Below, piece by piece: positions 1-11,183 of a stretch of 64,000 bases of DNA. Each line of letters begins with the position of its first letter. Position 1 is the first letter of the stretch. Origin of the DNA: Boswellia sacra (taxonomy: Eukaryota; Streptophyta; Magnoliopsida; Sapindales; Burseraceae); NCBI GenBank assembly GCA_013180625.2, contig SNVD02000244.1:1-64000 (forward strand). The letters run 5' to 3'. The notes beneath the pieces were generated by a model. The model searched no databases and was not told the origin of the DNA. It saw only the letters and a list, made by a program, of their open reading frames with translations. Both the position numbers and the translations under genes were made by a program.

Positions 1-225
1 GAATCGGTTCACAATCACTTTGGAGATGCACTTGTAAAGTACATTACAACAAGAGATTGGCCAAAAGTCACTCATAGTCTTCGGAGACTCAACCTTGGGG
101 ACCAAGGCAATCCTAGTGGCATTAACACATTTTTGCATCTGACAAGTTGTCAAGAGGTAGAGCACAGCAGCCATAAATTCCACACTAATAATATCCCAAG
201 CCCTTTTGAAGAACAAAGAGGTATA
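1..225 (-). pseudogene. LINE (L1-type) reverse transcriptase fragment
   Basis: Read on the minus strand this gives an uninterrupted piece of the N-terminal part of a non-LTR reverse transcriptase. It contains the plant LINE block SLFFKRAWDII, later IALVPKVESP, and then FWPISCCNVLYKCISKVI, which matches the family's FRPISxCNVxYKxxSKxx block. The piece runs off the window on the left and stops exactly where the Sirevirus LTR begins on the right. No start, YADD box or 3' tail is visible, so it is a remnant. The continuation expected to the right of the Sirevirus is absent; Tat pol sequence lies there instead. Confidence 0.85.
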
Positions 226-429
226 TGTTAGCCCTAAGGCTATATGATAATTTTGATGATAACAATAACATTGATTCATTGAGATTTACTAATATATTTA
301 TTTATGTGCAAGAATAAGATTATTGAAATAATTATAAAATCAAGAAGGGGTTTATTAAAATGAAGTGTTGAAGCTTAGGAGAAGACTACATGTTAAAGGC
401 ATCAAAGTTTAAGTACAAGGTTTGATTCA

Positions 430-1200
430 AGGAATTTGATATATGAGCAATGTTCTATCAATTGGTCATATATTTCTCTACAAATGTCCAAATAATGTGA
501 TTCTTGAGCCTTTGGAAAACTTACTCAATTTATAACATTTCATATTTTTTAAAGAAATTCAAATTTTAAGTGCAAGATCGTCCAAATCATCATGCAAAGT
601 GAAAGACAAATGGAAGCAGCTGACATGAGCACCAAATACTCTTTTGGACATATCTTGAGCTAGAAAAATCAAAATGACTTGATTCTTGAGGCATTAGAAA
701 GATGATTTAATGGGGCACATTTCATATGTTTTGAAGAAATTCAAATTTCAAATGGAAGACCGACATAATTGACATGCAATTCGGTTGACTGACACAGAGA
801 AGAAAAATCAACTCACATAAGCACCGAAGAGTGTTTTGGCCATATCTTAAGATAGAGATATCCAATTGCTTTGATTCTTAATGTTTTGGAAAGCTTATTC
901 AAATATGAAGATCTTTTATGTTTTGAAAAAATTCAAATTTCAAATGGAAGGCTGACAGAATTATCATTCAAGTCAGTGGACAGACCATTGGCATAAAAAT
1001 CAAGTCACTTGAGCACCGAATGGTGTTTTTGCATATCTTGAGCTACAGATTATCCAAAATGACTTGTTCTTGATGTGTTGAAGCTTATTCAAATGTGGCA
1101 AATCTTGTATGTTTTACATGTTTCCCAAATTTCAAACAGAACATTGATAAAAATGGCAGACTAAGATCTTACGGTGTTTTATGGGTGGCAGTAAAATTTG
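430..1200 (+). repeat. Diverged tandem repeats of about 193 bp in the LTR
   Basis: The phrase GCACCGAATGGTGTTTT and its variants recur near 629, 820 and 1013. Each is followed by a copy of CATATCTTGAGCTA, GATTCTTGA, and an AATTCAAATTTCAAATGGAA block. The same array is present in the right LTR (about 7200-7930) and, inverted, in 63250-63990. Confidence 0.75.
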
Positions 1201-1240
1201 GAGATGGTGGTGTCTTCACTTGTTCAAGTTCATCTCATTT

Positions 1241-1256
1241 GCCTATAAATGAAGCC
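1241..1256 (+). promoter_or_regulatory. LTR TATA box, Sirevirus-1
   Basis: TATAAAT at 1244-1250 lies in the context GCCTATAAATGAAGCCC. The right LTR has TATAAAA at 7991-7997, and the inverted Sirevirus-2 LTR has the same site at 63201-63207. Conservation across three LTRs supports it as the core promoter. Transcription probably starts about 30 bases downstream. Confidence 0.7.
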
Positions 1257-1895
1257 CTTCTCCCATGCATTCAGCAAGACAAGAAGTGCAAGAGAATCAT
1301 TTTATCAAGCAAAAAGCAAGAGAAATATCAAGTCTAGAGCGCTTTTATATTATTTATCTACTCTTTGAAGAGAGTTATACTTTTGTTGTAAAAAATTATC
1401 TTTGTTCTTGTATTGTGGTGAGAGTGAGATATTATTGTAAAGGATAAAGTGTATAATCATTAGAGTGAGAACTCTTTCCTTGGAGAGGTTGTTCATCAAG
1501 AAGAACTCTTGGTGTGGTGTTATCAAGGGTTGAAGGAAAAAGTCTTGGTGAGGTTGTTCATCAAGGAAGTTGTAAAGATTTCTACAACTCAGTGGAAAGC
1601 CTTAGCTTGGAGCTAGGAGCCCGTGGACGTAGGCAAGGTTTGCCGAACCACGTAAATTGAGTTTGCACTCTCTCTATCCCTTTCCTCTTTACATTTGCTT
1701 GCACTTGTGATTGTTCATCATTATTATTCTTTTGATTGCATCTTTGATAAATTCTAATTTCATCTTCTTCACCTTCATTCTCAAAGAAAGAGTTATAAAA
1801 TTTTGATCTTTCAAGAAAAGTTTTCTAAATCCGTTTTGATAAATAAAAACCCAATTCACCCCCCCTCTTGGGTTTGTCATACCTGGGTCAACAAG

Positions 1896-1912
1896 TGGTA
1901 TCAGAGCAAGGT
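1896..1912 (+). other. Primer binding site (tRNA-Met initiator type)
   Basis: TGGTATCAGAGCAAGGTT starts two bases after the LTR end. TGGTATCAGAGC is the standard complement of the 3' end of plant initiator tRNA-Met used by copia elements. Confidence 0.88.
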
Positions 1913-1950
1913 TGCTCATTTTTTTTTTTATCTTTAACCGATTTTGAGCT

Positions 1951-3690
1951 ATGGCAACTTTTTAATTCAACTTTATATGTTGAGGGACTTTCTATCTCTA
2001 GACCTCCATTTTTTTAATGGAAGTGATTACTCTTATTGGAAAACTAGAATGAGTATTTTTTTGAAATCTTTTGATTATGATTTGTGATCTATTGTTTTTG
2101 AAGGACCTTTTGTTCTTACCAAAATTGAAAATAGGGAATGCATACTTAAAGAACCTAAGGAGTTTAGTGAAGATGATAAAAAGAAATTGAGTTTAATCTA
2201 AACGCTATGATGTGTTTGTATTGTGCTCTAGATAGAATGTTGAATAGATATCTACTTTTTCTATAACGGCCAAGAATATGGACACACTTGAAGTAACTCA
2301 TGAAGGAACTAGTCAAGTTAAAGAATCCAAAATTAGTATGCTAGTTCATAGTTATGATCTTTTTAAGATGAAACCGGATGAATCAATTTTTGAAATGTTT
2401 ACTAGATTTATGGATATTGTCAATGGTTTAAAATCTCTTGGCAAATTTTATTCTAATGTTGAAATGGTGAGAAAGATTCTTAGGTGTCTACCAAAATCTT
2501 GGGAGCCAAAGGTGACGGCAATTCAAGAAGCAAAGGACCTCACCAAACTACCATTAGAAGAACTTATGGGTTCTCTCATGACTCATGAAATCACCTTGAA
2601 GGAGAACGAAGAAGATTTCAAGAAAAAGAAAAATATCGCTTTCAAATCTTCAACAAAAGAAGATGATGAGTCCAACGATGAAGGAGATGATGAAGATCTT
2701 GCATTCATCACAAGAAAGCTAAAAAGGATGATTAGAAGAAACCAAGGATTCAAGAAGAATTCTAGAAGGGAGTACAAAGGGCAAAGCTCAAAGCAAGATA
2801 AGAAAAATGATCAAGTCATTTGCTATGAGTGCAAGAAACCGGGACATGTAAAGATGGATTGTCCTTACTTCAAAAGTCAAAACAAGAAATCCAAAGCAAT
2901 GAAAGCCACAAATTGGGATGATAGTGAAGCTAGCTCTACCGAAGAAGAAGATTGCGAAGTGGCAAACATGTGCTTCATGGCTTTAAGTGACGATGAGGTA
3001 AGTATTCTAAACTATGATCCTAAACTTTCATATGATGAATTACTTGAAGCATTCCAAAATTTATTTACATGTGCAAATTGATAAGAAAACTCAAAAATCA
3101 ATGCTTTCAAAAAGAAGTCAAAAATCATGTTATCTCAATTAGAAGAGTTGGTAGAAATAAATGAAGCTTTAGAAAATGAAAATGAAATTTTAAAGCAAAA
3201 AGATTTTGAAAGTTTGGAAAGTCAAATACATTTATTAAAAACTGAAAATGACATTTTAAAACAAAAGGATTTTGATAAATTGGAGAAACAAAATGCTATT
3301 TTGAAAAAGGAAAATAATGACTTAAGAAATATTGTTGATAGTTTTACAAAAAGCACAAAAAATTTGAATTCTATGTTACAAAACCAAAGGTGTGTTTTTG
3401 ATAAAAGAGGATTAGGATATAAAACTCATAAAAATCAAAAGTATTTTAAAAATTATTTTGCTCATGCATCTTCTAGGAATAATCCTAATCATTCATGTAC
3501 TTATTGTGGAAGAAAAGGACACAAAGTGCATTCTTGCTATATTAAGAGAAATCCTAATTTGAAACAAATATGGGTTCCAAAAAGTACCATAACTAACCCC
3601 CAAGGACCCAAGAACTTTTGGGTACCAAAAAGTTACTCCTTGAATGTTGATTGTAGAGACAAAGGAGTGGCAAACACAAGTGGTACTTAG
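1951..3690 (+). pseudogene. gag: Copia gag (UBN2 type), broken
   Basis: The frame starts at the first ATG after the primer site. It gives a DUF4219/UBN2-type capsid: an FFNGSDYSYWKTRM block near 2010-2050, then a helical region in the clear frame 2278-3081 ending in acidic and Lys-rich stretches. A CCHC zinc knuckle (CYECKKPGHVKMDC, about 2824-2865) follows. After a stop at 3079-3081 the frame continues at 3127-3690 with coiled-coil heptads. A second knuckle, CTYCGRKGHKVHSC, lies at about 3497-3538. Stops and frameshifts before 2278 and the stop at 3079 show that it is not functional. Gag packages element RNA in virus-like particles. Confidence 0.85.
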
Positions 3691-4353
3691 ATAGTGGATG
3701 CTCAAGGCATATGACCGGAGATGCCTCCAAATTTTCAAGATTAATCATGAAGAAAGGAGGATATGTGACCTTCGGTGATAATGCCAAAGGAAGGGTAATC
3801 GGACATGGTGATATTGGTAACCCTTCTTCACCTATTATTAAAGATGTTTTGCTTGTTCATGGTTTGAAACATGATTTGATTAGCATTAGTCAATTATGTG
3901 ATAAGGGATATTTTGTTGCTTTTGAGCCTAATAGATGTTGTGATTAAGGATGTTAGTAACAATAAGACATTATTTGTTGGTAATAGATGTGGTAATATTT
4001 ATACAATTGATATTGATGTTAATGATCATGTAGAAAATTGTTTCATTGTTAATGATGATGCTTGGTTATGGCATAGAAGGTTAGGTCATGCTAGCATGGA
4101 CACAATTTCAAAAATTTCTAAAAATGATTTAGTTGATGGTCTTCCAAAGATAAAATTTGAAAAGGATAAGATTTGTGATGATTGTCAATTTGGAAAACAA
4201 GTGAGAACTTCTTTTAAACAAAAGAAATTTATTTCAACAAATAAACCTCTACAATTACTTCATTTGGATTTATTTGGATCATCAAGAACTCCAAGCCTTG
4301 GTGGAAAATATTATGTTTTTGTTATTGAAGATGATTATTCAAGATTCACTTAG
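3660..4353 (+). pseudogene. pol: Copia protease and integrase N-terminal part, broken
   Basis: After a frameshift near 3690 the protease block LDSGCSRHMTGD appears (about 3690-3720; the D-S-G is the aspartic protease site). Next come SQLCDKG and the GAG-pre-integrase motif LWHRRLGHAS with HHCC zinc ligands ending CDDCQFGKQ (about 4065-4200). The integrase core opens with LHLDLFG (first catalytic Asp) near 4260. A stop at 4351-4353 replaces what is normally Trp. Protease cuts Gag-Pol and integrase inserts the cDNA. This copy cannot make the fused polyprotein. Confidence 0.86.
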
Positions 4354-5249
4354 GTGTTATTCTTGAAAACTAAAAATGAGGCCACACAAGCTTTTTTAAA
4401 AATTTGCAAAAAGAGTCCAAAATAAAAAAAGTTATTCTATTTTGTCCATTAGGAGTGATCATGGTAGTGAAGTAGACAATGTTGCATTTGAAAATCTTTG
4501 TGATGAAAATAATTTTGAACATAATTTTTTCGCACCTAGAACTCCACAACAAAATGGTGTTGTTGAGAGGAAAAATAGGACTATCTAAGAAATGGCTAGG
4601 ACCATGTTATTTGAAAATAATTTGCCAAAATATTTTTCGGTCGAAGCCGTTAATACCACATTTTTTATAATCAATAGAGTCCATATTAGAGCTTTAATAA
4701 AGAAAACTCCTTATGAATTTTGGAAAGGAAGAAAACCCAACATTGGATTTTTTAAAGTTTTTGAATGTAAATTTTTTATTTTAAACACCAAGGATATCCT
4801 TGAAAAATTTGATGCAAAAGCCGATGTTGGAATTTTTGTTGGCTACTCCAACCATAGTAAAGCATAGAGTTTTTAACAAAAAGACTCTTACTATTGAAGA
4901 ATCTATGCATGTTGAATTTGATGAAACTAATATTATTTCTTCAAAGAATTTAGATGATGATATTGTTGAGGTAGAAAGGCAAATCAAGGAATCAAGGCTT
5001 GATGAAACGAGCCAAGATGAATTACAACTTCAACAAGAAAAGCTTGTGCAAGTAAATGATTCTTCCCAAGAATTACCAAAGGAATGGAGGTATGCAAAAG
5101 CTCATCCTAAAGATCTCATTATTGGTGAACCTTCACAAGGTATGAAAACTAGATCTTCTTTTAAGAACTTTTGTAATCATTTTGCTTTTGTCTCTCAATT
5201 TGAACCAAAATCTTTTAAAGAAGCCGAAATGACGAAAGTTGGATTTTAG
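4354..5249 (+). pseudogene. pol: Copia integrase core and C-terminal linker, broken
   Basis: The remaining catalytic residues are visible in shifted frames: RSDHGSE near 4450 (Asp) and NGVVERKNRT near 4555-4580 (Glu). The EMARTML and FVGYSNHSKA blocks follow up to about 4867. The linker 4870-5249 is acidic and poorly conserved, as is usual between integrase and reverse transcriptase. Frames change near 4410, 4470, 4590, 4860 and 5245. Confidence 0.82.
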
Positions 5250-6099
5250 CTATGCAAGAAGAATTGAATCAATTTGAGAGAAATCAAGTTTGGGAATTAG
5301 TCCCTAGACCTAAAAATCATTCTATTATATGCACTAAATGGATTTTTAGAAATAAAGTAGATGAAAATGGCACCATTATTAGAAACAAAGCTAGACTTGT
5401 TGCTCAAGGATACAATCAAGAAGAATGTATTGATTATGAGGAAACCTTTACACCGGTTGCTAGATTAGAATCAATTAGAATGTTGTGTGCATTTGCATGT
5501 TATAAAAATTTTATATTATATCAAATGGATGTTAAAAGTGCATTTTTAAATTGTTACATTATGGAGGAAGTATATGTAGAGCAACCTCTTGGTTTTCAAA
5601 ATCATGATTTTCCAAACCATGTTTTCAAACTCAAAAAAGCACTTTATGGCTTGAAACAAGCACCAAGAGCATGGTATGATAGATTGAGCAAATTTCTCAT
5701 TGATAATGGTTTCGAAATGAAAAAAGTTGATACTACTATTTTTGTTAAACAAAAAATGATGATTTATTAATTGTTCAAATCTATGTTGATGATATTATAT
5801 TTGGTGCTACTAATATTTCTATGTGTGAATAATTTTCCAAGTGTATGCAACAAGAATTTGAAATGAGCTTAATGGGAGAATTAAATTTCTTCCTTGGACT
5901 TCAAATCAAGCAATCAATGGATTGGATCTTCATAAATCAAGCTAAATACACAAGAGATCTTCTCAAGAAGTTTGGCATGGATAATTCAAGGACATATAAC
6001 ACACCTATGGGTACATTAACCAAGCTTGACAAAGATGAGAAAGGAAAAGATGTTGAGGTAACAAAATATCAAGGTATGATTGGCTCTCTTTTGTATTAA
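5250..6099 (+). pseudogene. pol: Copia reverse transcriptase, broken
   Basis: Frame 5252-5770 holds the standard copia RT blocks: WELVPRPKNHSIICTKWIF, ARLVAQGYNQEE, ETFTPVARLESIR, QMDVKSAFLN, and LKKALYGLKQAPRAWY. The catalytic YVDD box is at about 5782-5793, just past a stop at 5768-5770. A further stop lies near 5830, then FFLGLQIKQ (about 5890). The domain order and residues are intact, but stops make it non-functional. Confidence 0.9.
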
Positions 6100-6724
6100 C
6101 TGCTAGTAGACCTGATATTATGTTTAGTGTGTGTATGTGTGCTAGATTTCAATCTTGTCCAAAGGAATCTCACCTTAAGGCTGTAAAGAGGATATTTAGA
6201 TATCTTCTTGGTACCATAAATCTAGGTCTTTGGTATCCTAAGTGTGATAATTTTGATCTAATTAGTTATTTCGATGCGGACTTTGCTGGAAGTCTTCTTG
6301 ATAGAAAGAGCACTAGTGGCTCTTGCCATTTCTAGGACATGCATTAGTCTCATGGTTTAGTAGAAAACAAAATTCTGTTGCATTATCAACCGCGGAAGCC
6401 GAGTATATTGCAGTAGGAAGTTGTTGTGCACAAGCTCTTTGGATGAAACAAATTTTAAAAGATTATGGTGTGGTATTTGATCACATTCCCATAAAATGTG
6501 ATAATACAAGTGCCATTAACATTTCAAAAAATCCCATACAACACTCTAGGACTAAGCATATAGAGATTAGACACCATTTTATTAGAGATCATGTGCAAAA
6601 AGGTAATATTTCTTTAGAATTTGTTCCCACCGAAAAACAATTAGCCGATATATTTACTAAACCCCTTAGTCAAGATCGATTTTGCATAATTAGAAGAGAA
6701 TTAGGCATGTTGGATATATCTTAA
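6100..6724 (+). pseudogene. pol: Copia RNase H domain, broken
   Basis: It covers the copia thumb and RNase H: HLKAVKRIFRYLLGT (about 6170), DADFAGS (catalytic Asp, about 6272), LSTAEAEYIA (catalytic Glu, about 6385), and IKCDNTSAI (catalytic Asp, about 6490). The C-terminal KHIEIRHHFIRD, LADIFTKPL and LGMLDIS follow, ending at the natural stop at 6722-6724. One frame break lies near 6330. RNase H removes the RNA strand during reverse transcription. Confidence 0.88.
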
Positions 6725-6754
6725 TTTTTCTTTGATAATCTTTGAATGGTAACA

Positions 6755-6981
6755 TATGTTAAGGGGGAGAATATATTTAGGGGGAGTAATTAATTTGATT
6801 ACATCTTTTTGATGATAACAAAAGGGGGAGAAATGGTTGGATTGCTTGTATTAAATGGTTGGATTGCTTGTATTTATAACAATTGCTCTCTTTTTGTTTA
6901 TTCTTGATTTCATTTTCATTCTTGATTTTAGATATTATTTTAAAGCAATCAATGGTTTGTCATCATCAAAAAGGGGGAGAT
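6755..6981 (+). promoter_or_regulatory. Multiple polypurine tracts before the Sirevirus 3' LTR
   Basis: Four tracts of the form AAGGGGGAG lie at 6761-6770, 6778-6786, 6821-6830 and 6969-6980. The last directly abuts the LTR. Sireviruses are known for repeated polypurine tracts here. A short direct repeat (AAATGGTTGGATTGCTTGTA, 6831 and 6853) lies between them. No gene is seen in this interval. Confidence 0.8.
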
Positions 6982-8629
6982 TGTTAGCCCTAGGCTATAT
7001 GATAATTTTGATGATAACAATACACATTGATTCATTGAGATTTACTAATATATTTATTTATGTGCAAGAATAAGATTATTGAAATAATTATAAAATCAAG
7101 AAGGGGCTTATTAAAATGAAGTGTTGAAGCTAAGGAGAAGACTTCATGTTAAAGGCACCAAAGTTTAAGAACAAGGTTTGATTCAAGGAATGTGACACAT
7201 GAGCAATGTTTAATAAATTGGTCATATATTTCTCTACAAATGCCCAAATTATGTGATTCTTGAGCCTTTGGAAAGCTTACCCAATTTATAACATTTCATA
7301 TGTTTTAAAGAAATTCAAATTTTAAGTGTAAAATCGTCCAAATCATCATGCAAGTTGAAAGACAAATGGAAGCAGCTGACATGAGCACCGAATACTCTTT
7401 TGGACATATCTTGGGCTAGAAAAATCAAAATGACTTGATTCTTGTGGCATTAGAAAGATGACTTAATGGGACACATTTCATATGTTTTGAAGAAATTCAA
7501 ATTTCAAATGGAATACTGACATAATTGACATGCAATTCGGTGGACTGACACAGAAAAGAAAAATCAACTCACATAAGCACCGAATGGTGTTTTGGCCATA
7601 TCTTAAGATAGAGATATCCAATTACTTTGATTCTTAATGTTTTGGAAAGCTTATTCAAATATGAAGATCTTTTATGTTTTGAAGAAATTCAAATTTCAAA
7701 TGGAAGGCTGACATAATTATCATTCAAGTCAGTGGACAGACACATGGAAGGAAAATCAAGTCACTTGAGCACCAAATGGTGTTTTAGCCATATCTTGAGC
7801 TACAGATATCCAAATGACTTGATTCTTGATGATTTGGAAAGCTTATTCAAATTTGCAGATCTTTTATGTTTTACAGATTTTCAAATTTCAAACGGAACAT
7901 TGACAAAAATGGCAGACAAATTACGGTTTTTTTGATGGGCAGAAAATTTGGAGATGGTGTCTTCACTTGATTAAGTTAATCTCATTTGCCTATAAAAGGA
8001 GCCATTCTCCCATGCATTCAAACAAGTGCAAGAGAAGCATCTATCAAGCAAAAAACAAGAGAAATATCAAGTCTAGAGAGCTTTTATATTCTTTATCTAC
8101 TCTTTGAAGAGAGTTGTACTTTTGTTGTAAAAACTTTTCTTTGTTCTTATATTGTGTGAGAGTGAGATCTTCTTGTAAAGGATAAAAGATATCCTTGAGA
8201 GAACTCTTTCCTTGGTGAGGTTGTTCATCAAGAAGAACTCTTGGTGTGGTGTTATCAAGAGTTGAAGAAAAAAAGTCTTGGTGAAGTTGTTCATCAAGCA
8301 AGTTGTAAAGTATTCTACAACTTAGTGGAAAGCCTAGCTTGTGGAGGAGCTAGGAGCCCGTGGACGTAGGCAAGGTTTGCCGAACCACGTAAATTGAGTT
8401 TGCACTCTCTCTATCCCTATACTCTTTACATTTACTTGCACTTGAGATTATTTATTATTGCTATTCTCTTGATTGCATCTTAGATAACTTCTATTTTCAT
8501 CTTCTTCACTTCTATTCTCAAAAGAAAAAGTGAAATAATTTTTATCTTTCAAGAAAAGTTTTATAAATTCGTTTTGATAAATAAAACCCAATTCACCCCC
8601 CCTCTTGGGTTGTCATACCTGGGTCAACA
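6982..8629 (+). repeat. 3' LTR of Sirevirus-1
   Basis: TGTTAGCCCTAGGC to GGGTCAACA, homologous to 226-1893. A TATAAAA box is at 7991-7997. It ends directly against Tat-1 pol sequence (GGTACTTCCTGAG). Its small open frames are not genes. Confidence 0.92.
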
Positions 8630-9838
8630 GGTACTTCCTGAGTAAGCTGACAAAAGAGACAAGAGAATCTTGCAACAGCTTACGCAACAATTCACACGTC
8701 ATGGTGGGGTTATATATAAAAGGATGGTTGATGGGATGCAACTACAATGTGTGGATCAATAGGAGGCCAAAAAGATTATGGAGGATATACATGGGGATAT
8801 CTATGGCCACACATGAATGGGTTGGTGTTAGCAAGGAAAATCATGAGATAAGGATTTTTCTGCTTAACTATGGAGATAGATTTTGTTCAATTTGTAAGGT
8901 CATGTCATCAAAGCCAAATACATGGAGACTCGATAAATCTACCTCGTAGGGAATTGCAAAATATGTTGTCGCCTTGGCCATTTGCTGTTTGGGGAATTGA
9001 TACTATAGGAGAAGTAAAGCCATCAGCTTCAAATGGTCATCGTTATATTATTGTGGCAATTGACTTTTTCTCAAAATGGATAGAAGCGGAATCTTTTAGC
9101 AAACTGGGGGTAAAATAAATGGCTAGATTTATTTAAAAACATATAATATGCAGATTTGTTGTACCATATAAAGAATTCATAGATAACGGTTTGCTATTTT
9201 AAGTAAAAACTAAAGTGTTAATACAAAAATATAATATTAAGCATCATAAGTCCTCTCCTTATAAGCCGTAAGCTAATGGAGTAGTAGAGGTTGCTAACAA
9301 AAACATTAAGAAGGTGCTTGCCAAAATTATGTAGACTTATAAAGATTGGGCTAACAAATTAGTTTTTGTATTATGGGGATATCGGACAACAACACTAAGT
9401 TCCACTGGAGCAACTCCATTCTTCTTGGTTTATGGTGCTGTGGTAATTTTACTGGTTGAAGTTCAAATGCAATCAGCTGGACTTTTGATTGAATCAGGAA
9501 TTCCAGAAAACCAATGAGTCAAAAATAGATGTGAACGATTGGTATTGTTGGATGAGAAAAGGGTGATAGCACTCTATCACATATAATTGTATCAACAGAG
9601 GGTAGCTCGGGCTTTCAATAAAAAGGTAAAGAAAAGGAAAATCAAAGAGGGTGATCTTGTGCTCAAAGAAGCTAGGTCTACAATTTTTGATCCAAGAGGG
9701 AAATTCAAACCTAGCTGTGAGGGGCCTTATGTAGTACAGAAGATATTGTTAGGAGATGCTGTCAAACTATCAGACGTGGAGGGCAATGAATTTGTTGAAC
9801 CAATAAACATTGATTGGCTAAAGAAATATTATGTCTGA
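8630..9838 (+). pseudogene. pol: Tat-1 integrase region of pol, broken
   Basis: Reading across several frames gives the Tat linker and integrase: LQQLTQQFTRHGG, IYKRMVDGMQL, then the core GHRYIIVAIDFFSKWIEAES (about 9038-9096). QPxANGxVE-like and NKNIKKVLAKI blocks follow (about 9270-9330). The C-terminus (KVKKRKIKEGDLVLK, GPYVV, WLKKYYV) ends at 9838. Stops occur about every 30-60 codons. It starts in mid-protein exactly at the Sirevirus LTR. It is homologous to the Tat-2 copy at 30941-32260. Confidence 0.85.
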
Positions 9839-9986
9839 GGAGAAAAATAAGTAACCAAAAAGCCTAAAAAGACTGATTAATGACAAGAGTTATTTTATGT
9901 ACACATATCATTCTAAACGGTTGTAATTTGATTAATAAATAAAATGCAATGTTTGGAAAAAAAATATGTTTTGACAATGACTGTCA

Positions 9987-11183
9987 TTATTGCAACAAAT
10001 TGGAAACATTTAATAAAAAGCAATCAATGTCTTTATTGTTTCTTTGTTGATGGCTCAGGTAGTTGAAATGAAAACTTTTGTTTAACCCAATTCTTGTAGC
10101 TATCATATATTGTGAGATCAAGGGAATGGAATAGATTCCATTCAATCTGGTGACGAGGCCAAATTTCTTAAACATGAGTGAGGAAGCGCTAGAAGAGTCT
10201 TCCAAGACCAAAGATGGGCACGCATGCATGATTATCTATTTCAATCCATATTGGCGGCAAAGATGAGAAGGAGCATATAAGGAGCTATGAGTGAGACTAG
10301 CCAATGGGACACAATTAGTATAGGTACGAGTGGTGACATGTTGTAACCGCCGCCAGGGGCACAACCAACAAATGTTTGTATCTAGGATCACTTGAAGACA
10401 CTCTATCAAGGGGTTAAATTGTTGAAGTCTACGATGAGTGTCATGTTGAGGTCCATATCGAACAGGATCTATATGTGGTGGTGCTAAGAGAGATAATTTC
10501 TCTTAAAGCCAAATTTGAAAGCGGAAGGAAGTAACCATGAACGAAGAAAAAAAAATCCCTTACCTGAAATAATAAGAGACTGCCTAGAAAACATTGACTT
10601 TGACTAGTCCTTAGATGATAAAGTCCATGCAAAGTCTTTGCAAGCACCAGGGGTACCAAGTGATCTTAGAAGTCATTTAGGAATGAGATGTATCAATAAG
10701 GGATCCTCAGAACCATCTTCAAAAACAAGTAGGAATTGGGCCATAAGGCAAAACTTCAGAATTCAGGATGTAGAAGTGGAAGCCTTGCCAATTGTTCCTA
10801 ATATTTGGAGAAGGGAAGGCAATATGACCCTCTTGTTTACCAAGTGTCCATCCATGCTTAAATGGGGAATGTGAAAGAAATCAGCAAGATCATTTGAAGA
10901 ATGTGGCTTTAAAATAGAAAGAATAATACCCTAGGTACTAGATGATGAAATCCCTAAAATAGCTTGAAATTCCTCAAACAAGGGGCAAAACTCTTGCCTT
11001 AAAATGAAAGACATGATCTGTAGGGTCCCAAAAATTTGCCATAGTTTTAAGGAAGGGAATGTCAAGTTTGACATGTTATAGAAGCCTTAGCCCGTGAAGC
11101 CTACTTGGCTCAAGAAATCACCAATTTGCATCCTTCAATGATTTAAGATGTGATTTCAAAATTTTGAGAGTGGCCTCTTCCAT
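9987..11183 (-). pseudogene. Antisense DUF7745-like cargo gene of Tat-1, broken
   Basis: Minus-strand translation in shifted frames gives MEEATLKILKSHLKSL at the start (ATG at 11181-11183), then LDIPFLKTMANFWDPTDHVF (about 11080-11020) and EEFQAILGI. The C-terminal part has HVTTRTYTNCVPLA and a THSSLY segment (about 10350-10260). The FWDPxxHVFxF and E(E/F)xxILG pattern is that of plant DUF7745 proteins. It lies tail-to-tail with pol, which ends at 9838. The Tat-2 copy at 29236-30731 aligns along its length. The biological role of DUF7745 is unknown. Frameshifts, stops and one likely intron break it. Confidence 0.75.

Larger units (their letters stand above)
226..1893 (+). repeat. 5' LTR of Sirevirus-1
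   Basis: It begins TGTTAGCCCTAAGG and ends CCTGGGTCAACA, matching the right copy at 6982-8629 along its length with scattered substitutions and small indels. It contains about four diverged tandem repeats (near 430-1200, period about 191-193), then a TATA box, then a region encoding no recognisable protein. Short open frames inside the LTR are not genes. Confidence 0.92.
226..8629 (+). mobile_element. Sirevirus-1: Ty1/copia element with two LTRs
   Basis: The element has two LTRs of about 1.65 kb (226-1893 and 6982-8629), each starting TGTTAG and ending TCAACA. An initiator-Met type primer site follows the left LTR. Gag and pol are in copia order: protease, integrase, reverse transcriptase, RNase H. 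Repeated AAGGGGGAGA polypurine tracts precede the right LTR, as is characteristic of Sireviruses (SIRE/Maximus lineage). The coding region has many stops and frameshifts, so the copy is dead. LTRs differ by roughly 5% over the first 240 bases by hand count. No clean target duplication is present: the left flank is LINE and the right flank is Tat pol. Confidence 0.9.

Noticed and set aside
220..225. GGTAT / GGTAC as a Sirevirus-1 target duplication
   Set aside because: It is offset by one base and mismatched, and the two flanks belong to different elements on different strands.
1095..1447. Short open frames in the LTR
   Set aside because: No domain, not kept in the right LTR copy.
8605..8949. 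Open frame of 114 residues as a novel gene
   Set aside because: It crosses the Sirevirus LTR edge into Tat pol; another frame shows the known integrase linker.
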